A stretch of 64,000 nucleotides of DNA, from NCBI GenBank assembly GCA_949825045.1, contig OX463822.1, positions 31,188,703 through 31,252,702 on the forward strand. Direction: 5' to 3'. The translations under genes and the position numbers were made by a program. The notes beneath the pieces were generated by a model that saw nothing but the letters and a program-made list of their open reading frames with translations, was not told the origin of the DNA and ran no database searches. The stretch comes from Argyresthia goedartella (taxonomy: Eukaryota > Arthropoda > Insecta > Lepidoptera > Argyresthiidae). Within the stretch, counting starts at the first letter, position 1. Each line of letters starts with the position of its first letter. Shown here piece by piece: positions 10,786 through 21,725 of the stretch.

Positions 10786-11616
10786 TTTTGATGGTTTCTG
10801 GGTGCGAGACGTCATTAAGTTACTTACGTTACTTATGATAACAAGTTTTTTCAAATTTCCCCCCACTAAGAGGGGGAGGGGGAATAGTTAGGTGAACATT
10901 GTAAGAAAATAAAAATAAATACTTGACTTATATGAATCTGAAATTTTTCCGTAGGCTTATAGTTGCAATCAGACATCAAAAACGACTTGATCCGTGCAGA
11001 TGTGGCACAGAGGTAAGAGGTAGTTTCTAGATACAAGAAGTCATTGACAAGGTAATTTTTGAAATTGCCCAGATAAGAGTCAATTGGGAGGGAGAGTATT
11101 TACGACGGGGCGGTATCAGGGGGGGAGGGGGGGGGGGAGGGGGGGGGAGGGGAAGGGGAGGAAGAAGACGAGACTTTTGTTATCGCATGTGATTTGGCCA
11201 TTTTCAGTTTTGATGGTTTCTGCGTGCGAGACGTCATTAAGTTACTTACGTTACTTATGATAACAAGTTTTTTCAAATTTCCCCCCACTAAGAGGGGGAG
11301 GGGGAATAGTTAGGTGAACATTGTAAGAAAATAAAAATAAATACTTGACTTATATGAATCTGAAATTTTTCCGTAGGCTTATAGTTGCAATCAGACATCA
11401 AAAACGACTTGATCCGTGCAGATGTGGCACAGAGGTAAGAGGTAGTTTCTAGATACAAGAAGTCATTGACAAGGTAATTTTTGAAATTGCCCAGATAAGA
11501 GTCAATTGGGAGGGAGAGTATTTACGACGGGGCGGTATCAGGGGGGGAGGGGGGGGAGGGGAAGGGGAGGAAGAAGACGAGACTTTTGTTATCGCATGTG
11601 ATTTGGCCATTTTCAG
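10786..11616 (+). repeat. Tandem pair with long G tracts
   Basis: Units 10786-11207 (422 bp) and 11208-11616 (409 bp) begin TTTTGATGGTTTCTG and end CCATTTTCAG. The length difference is in the G tract (11119-11160 versus 11541-11568). Each tract is G-runs broken by single A's, so it is a strong G-quadruplex candidate. Copy B has only one unit (17198-17607), so this pair arose after, or was lost since, the 6-kb duplication. Confidence 0.9.
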
Positions 11617-11655
11617 ACAACTCTACGCGAGTGAAGCTGCGGGTAACGGCTAGTT
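11617..11655 (+). repeat. Transposon-like terminus ending GGCTAG
   Basis: ACTCTACGCGAGTGAAGCTG followed by CGGGTAACGGCTAGT resembles the 3' end of a common lepidopteran element class. The CTAG before T would fit a Helitron end, but I see no other Helitron feature. It has a counterpart at 17608-17646 and an inverted relative at 25333. Confidence 0.35.
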
Positions 11656-11858
11656 GGTAAATAAGTAGCATTTATCCTTATATTAATGTTTGTACGTCTG
11701 TTATTTACCTTAACGGAATACTACTGAAATTATTTGTACATTATGAACACATTAGGCGTTCGATTTGAATCTGAAAACATCAACGACTGTCATTTCTAAC
11801 CCACCAAAATTCCTTAGTCTCTTCTGTCCCGAAATAGCTTATGACCATATGGCCATAC

Positions 11859-12115
11859 GACGACCCGAACGGCCGAGTCCGCAGTGACCCTGCCTACGAA
11901 GCCAAGGGTCCCGAGTTCGAGTCCCGGTGGGGGCAAATATTTGTTTGATGAGAACGGATGTTTGTACCCTAGTCATGGTTGTTTATCTATCTAAGTATAA
12001 TATATATCTATATAAGTATGTGTATCGATGTCATGTGCCCAAGATATAGGGAATCCTAGTTTGTGGCTAGATCAATGTGTGTAAATAGCGTCCAAGGTAT
12101 TATTATTATTTATTA
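11859..12115 (+). mobile_element. SINE-A copy
   Basis: Head GACGACCCGAACGGCCGAGT, B box CCCGAGTTCGAGTCCCGG, body, core AATCCTAGTTTGTGGCTAGA, (ATT)n tail at 12097-12115. Confidence 0.9.
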
Positions 12116-12255
12116 TCAAATAAATCAATCACTCGATATATGGCGGTTTATAGGAAAATGCCCTGAATGCCTTCGAGAAAAGGATGGCGCAGCTGTTCCT
12201 TGCTCGACATGGTGGAGGCACAGCCGTTCACCAGATTATAAGATGCAAAGTGACG

Positions 12256-12510
12256 GACGACCCAAATGGCCGAGACGGCAGTGACCCTGCCTACAAAGCC
12301 AAGGGTCCCGGGTTCGAGTCCCAGTGGGGGCAAATATTTGTTTGATGAGAACGGATGTTTGTACCCTACTCATGGTTGTTTATCTATCTAAGTATAATAT
12401 TTATCTATATAAGTATGTGTATTGATGTCATGTACCCAAGATATAGGGAATCCTAGTTTGGGGCTAGATCAATGTGTGTAAATAGTGTCCAAGGTATTAT
12501 TATTATTATA
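12256..12510 (+). mobile_element. SINE-A copy
   Basis: A second copy 140 bp downstream of the previous one, with B box CCCGGGTTCGAGTCCCAG and an (ATT)n tail ending at about 12510. The 140-bp spacer is unrelated. Confidence 0.9.
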
Positions 12511-12680
12511 ATGCGCAATGCTATCAATTGACAAGCCCCTCACAAGCACATCGCAGGCTTCAGTGGTATAGTATTGGGAAGTGTAGGACACATTTTCAGG
12601 CATGCGAGTATTCCTTAAATCTCACTAAAGCTCACAGCGTTCGCCTTCTTCCGCCAAAGTGTCCTAGCTTGTCCAATATT

Positions 12681-13172
12681 TATTTATTATTATTACGAGC
12701 CCACCATGTCCCTCTCCTGGGCAAAGGCCTCTCTCCCCCTCTTCCACTCTATCCGATCCTGAGCGGTCTCCCTCCACTCCTTGTCCCATAGACCCAGCTC
12801 ATCACTCCATCTCTTCCTGGGTCGGCCACGCTTTCTCTTTGCATATCCTGGGAGCCAGTCTGTGGCTGTCTTAGCCCAGCTATTCGGCAGCATCCGAGCA
12901 ACATGGCCGGCCCAGTCCCATTTCAGTTGGGCAGCCTTCTGAGCTACATCTATTATCTTTGTTCGGGAGCGCAGCTCTGTATTCCGGATCTGGACTAAAA
13001 GCCGAACACCGAGAATACTGCGCTCCATGTTGCTCTGGCAAACCCCGAGTTTGAACCTTTGCGCGTCAGTCAAAGACCAGGTTTGGGCTCCGTAGGTAAG
13101 GATGGGAAGAATGCACATGTCCATGAGCTTGAATACGGTCGAAGGAAATGCCAGCGAGCCTCTCACACCGGA
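12681..13172 (-). mobile_element. RTE-type LINE 3' fragment with imperfect target duplication
   Basis: The minus-strand frame (13193-12693) shows YGAQTWSLT, then MERSILGVRL, LKWDWAGHVARM, KRKRGRPRKRWSDEL and a stop, followed by a (TAA)n-like tail at 12676-12692. These blocks are typical of the region after the RT in RTE-clade LINEs; RT and endonuclease themselves are missing. It is flanked by a 25-bp imperfect direct repeat, AAAGTGTCCTAGCTTGTCCA... at 12656-12680 and its copy at 13173-13197, with three mismatches. That indicates a 5'-truncated insertion that is no longer young. Confidence 0.85.
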
Positions 13173-13238
13173 AAAGTGTGCTAACTTGCCCAATATTAAC
13201 TGAGGCCTGCGATATGCTTATGCGGGGCTTGTCAAATA

Positions 13239-13317
13239 GTAATGTCGCAGTTGGTTGGTTAAATCAGACACTTAACTCACTCTTTAGACCGTTAATTAAA
13301 TACCCACGTTTAACCAA
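13239..13317 (+). mobile_element. D element, truncated left arm
   Basis: CGCAGTTGGTTGGTTAAATC to TTAACCAA is the left terminal arm of the D element, seen complete at 19239-19690. It stops abruptly at the copy A/copy B junction, with one unmatched T at 13318. Confidence 0.85.
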
Positions 13318-13777
13318 TTTTTTTAATTTTCCTACGTACAAAAATATACTATCCTAATGACCTGTTTCACCATGTCCGGATATATAAATCGTGATAAAAA
13401 AATTGTCGCTTAGGGCTTAATCGGATATTGTGAAAGGCCCCTATGCAAAGGAATCTACCAACGCAGCTTCTTGTTGCTGATTGCTCAAATGCCCATCTTT
13501 CAGCGTTTTCACCGTTTTGTTCTAACTAAAGGAGACATTATCCAAATCCAGAAAATATATTTGTTATGAAGACATGCCTTTTATTTAATCTTAGTGTTTG
13601 AAAACATAATTTTGTAAAACCTATAAACCTACCTATGAACCTATAAAAAAAAAAGTTTTAATTCAAAACGAGCTCTTAGCGATCTAAATGGAATATTGAC
13701 ATGGTTCCTGCGTAACAAATAGGTATTGAAAAATATATTAAAACGTAGTGTTTGAAATAAAAAAATAAAAGTGCGGT

Positions 13778-14124
13778 TCGGACTCGCACACGAAGGGTTC
13801 CGTACCATCGTACATCGGAACTTCAAGATTGCGAAACCGATACGAAACCGTCTGAGCCATCTCAAAGTTATTAAGAGTAGCGAAATTTATGGTGATATTG
13901 AATCATGATGCTATGAGGTATTTCGCAGGGGTAGGTATAAAAAAAAAACATTTAATTTTCAAAATTGCGTGTTCATTATTTGTTGCTGTTGCAGCAACAG
14001 AAATGCACATTCTGTGAAAATTTCAGCTCTCCATTTCGGTTGATCCGATAGAGCTCGGTGACGGACGGACGGACGGACAGACAGACGGTCCCGTTCGGCA
14101 CCCTTCGGTTACGGAACCCTAAAA
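13778..14124 (-). mobile_element. R element (minus), copy B
   Basis: Counterpart of 7366-7712 at an offset of 6412. Confidence 0.75.
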
Positions 14125-14689
14125 TACAGTGGTTTTTGAAAAATAAAAACCACACAATTTTCGCACTGCTCTGCCGCATGACGTAACAGCCGTGTTACAG
14201 TGTGAGCTGTTATGAAATATATTTTAATATAGTTGTGACCAAAATGTCGACGTTAAATAATAATGCATTGCGAAAAATATTATATAACAGATATCCGGTA
14301 ATTTTAAAAGTCCATTCTTATCTCTAATAGACCTTTTATAACATATATTTATCCTACATTTTTATGTTGTCTAGTTTAGCCTAGAATTGAAGCTAAAGAT
14401 GCATTTCTGGCCATATTTAATCCCTTACCTTGCACCAGATACAGACGCTCGAACGGTGATCGAGCCGCCGCAGCGATATCGTGCACAGCCTATACTACCC
14501 TTTCATGGTAAATTTTCTTATCTTAGCTGGAATAAATCTCTTTTTAGAGATACTTTTTGTACTTACGTTTTCCATTAATATAACTTTTTAATATCTCTGT
14601 GCAATAAATAATGGCTTATGTTTAAACGATTACCAAAAACGCACCTATTTTACTACCAATAAATTCGAAATGACTACCAGAATGGATAA

Positions 14690-14892
14690 ATGTCCACCAA
14701 ATTGTGTTTGGATAAATGATCAACAAACTTCTTTTTATGTTTTGTTTACTTAAGTTTATGTTTTAAGTATTTTTTGTTGTTCTTACATGTTCAACCTAAC
14801 ACGAAGGATAAAGGGGGCTTCGCTTCGCTCACCACCTTTGCCCTTCACCTAAGCTGCCGCAGTATTTTGCCCTGATATATTTGCAACTTTTG
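14690..14892 (-). repeat. Q repeat (minus), copy B
   Basis: Counterpart of 8278-8480. Confidence 0.75.
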
Positions 14893-15013
14893 GTGTTCAT
14901 TTATCAATTTTTGGTAGGAAAAAAATATTTTGGTGATCATTATATTTGTTGCCATAAATAATTATGATGTATGAACTTTGCGCAACTGTGCGTCTGGAAT
15001 CCCGTAAGCGTTG

Positions 15014-15275
15014 TAATAATAATACCTATAATACCTTGGGCACTATTTACACACATTGATCTGGCCCCAAACTAGGATTCCCTTGGTAGTATCTTGGGTA
15101 CTAGACAACGATACACATACTGATATAGATAAATATTATACTTAGATAGATAAACAACTATGACTATACAAACGTCCGTTCTTATCCTACAAATATTTGC
15201 CCCCATAGGGACTCAAACCCGGGACCCTTGGATTCGTAGGCAGGGTCACTGCCGACTCGGCCATTCGGCTCGTCA
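15014..15275 (-). mobile_element. SINE-A (minus), copy B
   Basis: Counterpart of 8602-8863, with an identical head, core and tail as far as read. Confidence 0.85.
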
Positions 15276-15327
15276 GGCAAAATCGTGTATTGTAAACGAA
15301 AACATTTATAGACAGCGATATCTCATA

Positions 15328-15414
15328 TTCTGCTTCTGGCCCCACACTAGGATACCCTGTGCCGTGGGAACCAGAAACACACGTCACACACATATAAACA
15401 TCCAAGACCTGGGT
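15328..15414 (-). mobile_element. SINE-B fragment (minus), copy B
   Basis: Counterpart of 8916-9002. Confidence 0.7.
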
Positions 15415-15766
15415 TTTCATTATTTTGTTGAATGCATGTAAGAGCAATTTTGTTACTTAATTCCAATTGTTATCTCCTAGGACGGTTTGTTGTTGTTAGA
15501 TTACTCCCCTATCTCCTATCAGACCATTTCACCTGTTACTGTTACCAGCGAGATTATCTACTTATCAGTAATCTTATCATATATGTTGGAAATCGGAGCT
15601 TAGCGTGTGTCCCTCGTTTGTTAGCGAAGATCGTTCGGTGCATTTAGATCCCATGGTCTAATCGCATTTACTCATCGAATATGTAAACGTATCGAGCCGA
15701 AATAAAGCAATATATGGTTGGTTAAATTCGACTCTCTGACGTGTCTTAAAATAAATGGTCCGATGT

Positions 15767-16167
15767 CCTGATTTTTAGGGTTCCGTACCTTAAAAGGAAC
15801 CTTTATAGAATTTCTTCATAGTCCGTCGGTCAAGACCTTCTTTCTCAAGAACGCGTAGAGATAATAAATTGAAATTAATGTCGATTACTCAAGTCTCTTC
15901 AAAATCAACATAATCAAATCATTCCACTGTTTATGTCACAATTTCGCTGAAATTCGCTGAATTTGCTCGATACTCACGAGGGAATCAAAACCTATAGGAT
16001 ACTTTCGTGGAGGAATCACGGAATTTGGCACGAAGCAAGGTCTTAGAGCACAAGTAAAGGAAACAATCTGAAAACTGTAAATTTGCAGATCCTTCACAAA
16101 AGAAAAATGAGATTTGTGCGTGACCCTCGGTGCGCGAGTCCAACTTGCAATTGGCCGGGTTTTTTTT
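15767..16167 (+). mobile_element. Diverged R element, copy B
   Basis: Counterpart of 9355-9755. The interior again departs from the standard R element. Confidence 0.6.
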
Positions 16168-16219
16168 TTCAATATTCCCAACATTGGGGACAGAAGCAAT
16201 GTATGTGCTCGAATGTTTA

Positions 16220-16401
16220 TGTTTATGTTTAGGACAGAGAACAGCGGGCAGACCACCGGCCCGATGCTCAGATGACATTGCTAAGGTGGCTGGAAAGCAG
16301 TGGACGAGACTGGCTGGTGACCGAAGCGAATGGCGTGCTTTGGGAGAGGCCTGTGCCCCGCAGTGGGTTGACAAGGGCTGATGATGATGATGATGATGAT
16401 A
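16220..16401 (+). mobile_element. RTE-type 3' fragment, copy B
   Basis: Counterpart of 9808-9989. WDDKG is replaced by WVDKG before the same stop and (ATG)n tail. Confidence 0.8.
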
Positions 16402-17197
16402 CGAATGTCCAAATGGTGATGGAAACATCGCGAGGAGAGCTTCATAGCTGCGATCACAAGTTCACACAAAATGAAGTATTTGCTGGCTCAGGTTCGGCGC
16501 ACCAGTACTTCTAAGTAAGGGATAAAGCGGTACATCATATTGTTGTTATTAAAACCCGAAAAGTCTTCTCTTGTATCGTTCGCTTCTAGTTTTTCACATG
16601 ATTATGATTAAAGCCTTTCCCGTTGATTTATGTACATTACCACGCCCGCGCCGTACCATTATCACGAAAATTGTAGCTCCAAAACACGGCTTTTTGCTCG
16701 AAAACAACGCAGTCGTAAAACAGATTTCAACTTCAACTTAACCCTTTATGAAGCCAGACCATTAGTGGATACGAGAACGATTTATCAGGAGCAGCTAAAG
16801 GGTTGGTACAGTTAAAAAGAAGTGACCTTGCCTGAGTGTCTTATTGCGTGTGTGATACGGATGGTAATTGCACAGTTGGCGTAGAATTCTATGTGGCTTA
16901 CTGTCTAAGTTCAAGGTTAGGTTTCGGTACGGAAGTTGCGTCAGTTATCCTGAGCTTGTAAATGTTGGCACTGCTAATAGTTTTTTGCGGATATACCTGA
17001 GTCACGTGTTAGGGCTGACTGACAGAGAACGCACGGCCCGAACCGGTCGCACAATCATAACGCTTCGTTCAGGGTTTACTTATTTAGTGTAGGGTAGCAC
17101 TTAGAAGGGATTTGGCGAAATTCATGCCCTAAAGGGGGGTAACGGGGGGCTACAGTTTGTATGAAAATCAAAAACTACTTCACCAGTGAAGCAGAAA

Positions 17198-17607
17198 TTT
17201 TGATGGTTTCTGGGTGCGAGACGTCATTAAGTTACTTACGTTACCTATGATAACAAGTTTTTTCAAATTTCCCCCCACTAAGAGGGGGAGGGGGCATAGT
17301 TAGGTGAACATTGTAAGAAAATAAAAATAAATACTTGACTTATATGAATCTGAAATTTTTCCGTAGGTTTATAGTTGCATCAGACATCAAAAACGACTTG
17401 ATCCGTGCAGATGTGGCACAGAGGTAAGAGGTATTTTCTAGATACAAGAAGTCATTGACAAGGTAATTTTTGAAATTGCCCAGATAAGAGTCAATTGGGA
17501 GGGAGAGTATTTACGACGGGGCGGTATCAGGGGGGGAGGGGGGGGGGAGGGGAAGGGGTGGAAGAAGACGAGACTTTTGTTATCGCATGTGATTTGGCCA
17601 TTTTCAG
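17198..17607 (+). repeat. Single G-rich unit, copy B
   Basis: Single counterpart of the tandem pair at 10786-11616. The G tract at 17531-17556 is shorter and contains GGGGTGG. Confidence 0.85.
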
Positions 17608-17849
17608 ACAACTCTACGCGAGTGAAGCTGCGGGTAACGGCTAGTTGGTAAATAAGTAGCACTTATCCTAATATTAATGTTTGTACGTCTGTTATTTACC
17701 TTAACGGAATACTACTGAAATTATTTGTACATTATGAACACATTAGGCGTTCGATTTGAATCTGAAGACATCAACGACTGTCATTTCTAACCCACCAAAA
17801 TTCCTTAGTCTCTTCTGTCCCGAAATAGCTTATGACCATATGGCCATAC

Positions 17850-18106
17850 GACGACCCGAACGGCCGAGTCCGCAGTGACCCTGCCTACGAAGCCAAGGGT
17901 CCCGAGTTCTAGTCCCGGTGGGGGCAAATATTTGTTTGATGAGAACGGATGTTTGTACCCTAGTCATGGTTGTTTATCTATCTAAGTATAATATATATCT
18001 ATATAAGTATGTGTATCGATGTCATGTGCCCAAGATACAGGGAATCCTAGTTTGTGGCTAGATCAATGTGTGTAAATAGTGTCCAAGGTATTATTATTAT
18101 TTATTA
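17850..18106 (+). mobile_element. SINE-A, copy B
   Basis: Counterpart of 11859-12115. Confidence 0.9.
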
Positions 18107-18246
18107 TCAAATAAATCAATCACTCGATATATGGCGGTTTATAGGAAAATGCCCTGAATGCCTTCGAGAAAAGGATGGCGCAGCTGTTCCTTGCTCGACA
18201 TGGTGGAGGCACAGCCGTTCACCAGATTATAAGATGCAAAGTGACG

Positions 18247-18501
18247 GACGACCCAAATGGCCGAGACGGCAGTGACCCTGCCTACAAAGCCAAGGGTCCC
18301 GGGTTCGAGTCCCAGTGGGGGCAAATATTTGTTTGATGAGAACGGATATTTGTACCCTACTCATGGTTGTTTATCTATCTAAGTATAATATTTATCTATA
18401 TAAGTATGTGTATCGATGTCATGTACCCAAGATATAGGGAATCCTAGTTTGGGGCTAGATCAATGTGTGTAAATAGTGTCCAAGGTATTATTATTATTAT
18501 A
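18247..18501 (+). mobile_element. SINE-A, copy B
   Basis: Counterpart of 12256-12510. Confidence 0.9.
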
Positions 18502-18671
18502 ATGCGCAATGCTATCAATTGACAAGCCCCTCACAAGCACATCGCAGGCTTCAGTGGTATAGTATTGGGAAGTGTAGGACACATTTTCAGGCATGCGAGT
18601 ATTCCTTAAATCTCACTAAAGCTCACAGCGTTCGCCTTCTTCCGCCAAAGTGTCCTAGCTTGTCCAATATT

Positions 18672-19163
18672 TATTTATTATTATTACGAGCCCACCATGT
18701 CCCACTCCTGGGCAAAGGCCTCTCTCCCCCTCTTCCACTCTATCCGATCCTGAGCGGTCTCACTCCACTCCTTGTCCCATAGACCCAGCTCATCACTCCA
18801 TCTCTTCCTGGGTCGGCCACGCTTTCTCTTTGCATTTCCTGGGAGCCAGTCTGTGGCTGTCTTAGCCCAGCTATTCGGCAGCATCCGAGCAACATGGCCG
18901 GCCCAGTCCCATTTCAGTTGGGCAGCCTTCTGAGCTACATCTATTATCTTTGTTCGGGAGCGCAGCTCTGTATTCCGGATCCGGACTAAAAGCCGAACAC
19001 CGAGAATACTGCGCTCCATGTTGCTCTGGCAAACCCCGAGTTTGAACCTTTGCGCGTCAGTCAAAGACCAGGTTTGGGCTCCGTAGGTAAGGATGGGAAG
19101 AATGCACATGTCCATGAGCTTGAATACGGTCGAAGGAAATGCCAGCGAGCCTCTCACACCGGA
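18672..19163 (-). mobile_element. RTE-type 3' fragment with target duplication, copy B
   Basis: Counterpart of 12681-13172. The 166-codon frame is kept (19184-18684), with four or so amino-acid replacements such as LVQI to LVRI. The frame is open in both copies, but the element is a 5'-truncated LINE tail, so this reflects recent duplication and not selection. Confidence 0.85.
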
Positions 19164-19238
19164 AAAGTGTGCTAACTTGCCCAATATTAACTGAGGCCTG
19201 CGATATGCTTATGCGGGGCTTGTCAAATAGTAATGTCG

Positions 19239-19690
19239 CAGTTGGTTGGTTAAATCAGACACTTAACTCACTCTTTAGACCGTTAATTAAATACCCACGT
19301 TTAACCAAGTCACTAGAATTTTGATTTAAGTAAAGCATCGCCGAAAACGTTTACAATCTGTCTAACCGAAAGCCGGCGTGTTGGAAAACAAGATGGTTTG
19401 ACGACAACAGCTGATTTGCACAGGGCAAAATTTTGAGGTAGCTTAGGTGAAGAGTAAAGGTGGTGAGCGAAGCGAAGCCCTCTTTAACCTTCGTGTTAGG
19501 TTGAACATGTAAGATCAACAAAAAACACTTAAAACATAAACTTAAGTATAAATAAAAATATATAATAGTTGTTGCCTAGGAACGTTTAGACAACTTGTTA
19601 AACGTTTCGTTCACGGGTTAAACGCCGGTATTTAATTAACGGTCTAGAGATTTAGTTAAGTGTCTGATTTAACCAACTAACTGCTACAGT
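19239..19690. mobile_element. D element, complete foldback
   Basis: The left arm GCAGTTGGTTGGTTAAATCA... through GTTAATTAAATACC and CGTTTAACC is inverted at the right (about 19612-19690), ending AACCAACTAACTGC. The arms are at least 70 bp. The interior holds GGAAAACAAGATGG and a Q repeat (19427-19560). It has no ORF. A second copy with the same internal order lies at 28083-28500, so the Q repeat is probably part of the D interior. Confidence 0.8.
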
Positions 19691-19724
19691 AACATTACCC
19701 CCCTGTATCTTAAAGTTCTATACA

Positions 19725-19925
19725 TAAACATAAACTTTTATATACAGGTACATAAATTGCTTCTGGCCCCACACTAGGATACCCCACACAGTCGTGGGAA
19801 CCAAAAACAGTGATATCACACACATATAAACATCCAAGACCTATGGATTATTTTTTTCTGTATCCCCAGGCGGGGATCGAACCCGGAGCCTCCCGTATGG
19901 TAGGCAGAGCCACAACCGCGGCAGA
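19725..19925 (-). mobile_element. SINE-B (minus)
   Basis: Head with B box inverse GGGGATCGAACCCGGAG, CCAAGACCTATGG, core CCCCACACTAGGATACCCC, and tail ACATAAACATAAAC toward the left. Confidence 0.85.
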
Positions 19926-20211
19926 GATCGCCGTTTACACACTCGATGTGAAACCGCGAAACTCGATATCGCGTCGAACGTGGCACACAAATGACGTCAT
20001 GCGTTCTCGATAATTGGTAGACTGTAAGGCGACATATTTTTCCTTTTACATAAAAACAGTTTACACAGTTGGTTATCGATTGCTCACATATGTGGATCGT
20101 GACTGTCACGTGGTTGCGATTTGCGCGCGAGCGACCTCACTATCTAGAATCTTATAAAGCCCTAAACTCTTGGACTTATTCAAGGGAAATATTAAACTGC
20201 ACATCAATTAT

Positions 20212-20345
20212 ACTTATTTATTTTATTTTAATTTTATTTTATTGTATTTGGGACATCAACAGCAAATAATGTAGATAAATTACAATATTAAACAATACAA
20301 GAATAAAGCCAGTTACAGATATCCACAGAAGATACAGAAAAAAGT
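20212..20345 (-). repeat. Possible LINE 3' end (minus)
   Basis: The TTTATTTTATTTTAATTTTA tract next to GTATTTGGGACATCAACAGC looks like a retroposon 3' tail read in reverse. No coding part is visible, so the family is not assigned. Confidence 0.35.
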
Positions 20346-20520
20346 AGAAGAAAAACTTAGCAATAAGAATAAAGAAACTAACCCAAGAAAGAAAAGTGAC
20401 CTACTTATAGAATTACAAATCAGTAAAAAATAAGAATAATAAGTACATTAATGAATGAAAGTATGTAATATAAATATATACATGATAAAGTGAGGAGTAT
20501 AACTGTGTTGTGAAGGCGTG

Positions 20521-20552
20521 TATGTGGGTATGTGTGTGTGTGTGTGTGTGTA
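20521..20552. repeat. (GT)n microsatellite
   Basis: A TGTGTG run of about 12 units. Confidence 0.85.
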
Positions 20553-20569
20553 AGATCACTTTTGTAAAA

Positions 20570-20765
20570 ATCAGGGCAAAATACTGCGGTAGCTTAGGTG
20601 AAGGGTAAAGGGGGTGAGAGAAGCGAAGCCCCCTTTATCCTTCGTACTAGGTTGAACATATAAGAATAACAAATATACTTAAAACATAAACAATAATTTT
20701 TGCTGATCCTTTTATGCTGTGATAATCAGTATTTTTGCTGTGCGATTAAATACTAGCCCTTATTT
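20570..20765 (+). repeat. Q repeat (plus)
   Basis: CAGGGCAAAATACTGCGGTA, GAGAAGCGAAGCCCCCTTTA, then the 3' part TTTTTGCTGATCCTTTTATG to TAAATACTAGCC. This shows the Q repeat extends about 200 bp. The 3' part recurs at 28430-28500 and inverted at 33355-33400. Confidence 0.7.
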
Positions 20766-20782
20766 AATATGCATACCGAGTC

Positions 20783-20999
20783 CTAGTAAGTTAGTGTTGC
20801 GATAGATGACTGCTACTGCGAACCGAATTATACCATGGTAACGGTCGGTAACCATGGTAACGGTCGGCGACCGCTACCATGATACTCTAAAGAACACTAA
20901 ATTAGAACGTTGCACGCAATCAGTAAGTATCGCTAACCCAATCCTGAGCGTACAGTGGTAGACAGGAGTCGATGACCGCTACTGCAACGCTAACGCGTA
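20783..20999. repeat. Candidate MITE with internal 19-bp duplication
   Basis: GTTAGTGTTGC at the left and GCAACGCTAAC at the right are imperfect inverted ends. Inside, ACCATGGTAACGGTCGG occurs twice in a row (about 20832-20869). This is a weak element call, but the tandem motif is clear. Confidence 0.45.
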
Positions 21000-21044
21000 C
21001 CCATTATACCTACTGAATAGTGTTCACGAAGAAGTTTACACAAC

Positions 21045-21150
21045 ACATGTGACGTCATAGGTAACCACGTGACTCCGTGAGGAAGCCTTCATAGCTACAG
21101 CTGCGGCGATGAGCTAGCCAGCCCGTCGCGCAAAACGGAGAAATTAATCC
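21045..21150 (+). mobile_element. SINE-C-like fragment
   Basis: GTGAGGAAGCCTTCATAGCT and GCGGCGATGAGCTAGCCAGC match the SINE-C body. The head is absent. Confidence 0.5.
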
Positions 21151-21164
21151 GATAAACATAACAT

Positions 21165-21246
21165 TTACATACAGGCCCCACACTAGGATACACTGTGTTG
21201 TGAGAACCAAAACAGCGACGACACAAGCAAGGAAACATCCAAGGCC
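21165..21246 (-). mobile_element. SINE-B fragment (minus)
   Basis: GCCCCACACTAGGATACACT and ACATCCAAGGCCTAGGG are present. The head is lost. Confidence 0.65.
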
Positions 21247-21725
21247 TAGGGCGTTTTGATACCTCTTCAGCCAGGACCACGCGGCGCGACGTAATTTTCG
21301 TTTTTTTGTGACGTCATACGTATCGCTAATCGCTCCGCTTACATTTCCGTCGCATTCGCGAAATAGCGATCGTGACTTTGACATTGAGAATGTTAATGCC
21401 GCGGTATTTTGATAACGCCCGTCGTATCGGACAATAATAAGGTCATTGCTTTATTAGCAGCTGTTTTGAATATTTTACCAGCGGAGCAGTTTATTGGCTT
21501 GTCCTGTTGGTGCTGGCTTTACTCAATGGTCGTTTTTACTGTTTGTGCCAGACCTCAATTAGTGCAGCAATAACAGTTCGGCGGTCACAGATATGCGGCA
21601 ATATCTCTAATAACATTTGCCAACCTAGAATAATAATAATAATAATATAATAATACAATGTCTTAAATCTACAGAAACCCTGAAGACTGTGGTAGTATAT
21701 ACTGTGTTACAGGCTTCAGAAAGAA
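21247..21725. other. Unassigned spacer
   Basis: No gene was recognised. An (AAT)n run lies at about 21630-21656. Confidence 0.4.

Larger units (their letters stand above)
6909..13317 (+). repeat. Tandem segmental duplication, copy A
   Basis: It matches 13319-19308 at a constant offset of 6410-6412 up to about 11.2 kb and 5991 afterwards. The change is caused by an extra internal 422-bp unit here. I see only a dozen or so scattered substitutions and homopolymer indels, so identity is above 99%. Copy A starts in the poly-T at the end of an R element and ends at TTAACCAA inside the left arm of a D element. It contains only repeats, no host gene. Confidence 0.95.
13319..19308 (+). repeat. Tandem segmental duplication, copy B
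   Basis: Counterpart of 6909-13317. It begins in the poly-T of the former R element, so the R element itself was not copied, and it runs into a complete D element. It has one G-rich unit instead of two and a few private substitutions, such as GGGTTGAC at about 16375 for GGGATGAC. All repeats listed for copy A recur at the matching offset. Confidence 0.95.

Noticed and set aside
11617..11655. A definite Helitron 3' end
   Set aside because: CTAG before T fits, but no 5' TC end, hairpin or Rep/helicase sequence was found.
11859..12510. Functional tRNA genes
   Set aside because: Pol III A/B boxes are present, but the anticodon stem and acceptor pairing are not, and each is followed by the same SINE body and tail.
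12693..13193. 166-codon ORF conserved in two copies as a host gene under selection
   Set aside because: Its blocks are the RTE LINE C-terminal region, it has a LINE tail and target duplication, and the conservation comes from the recent tandem duplication.
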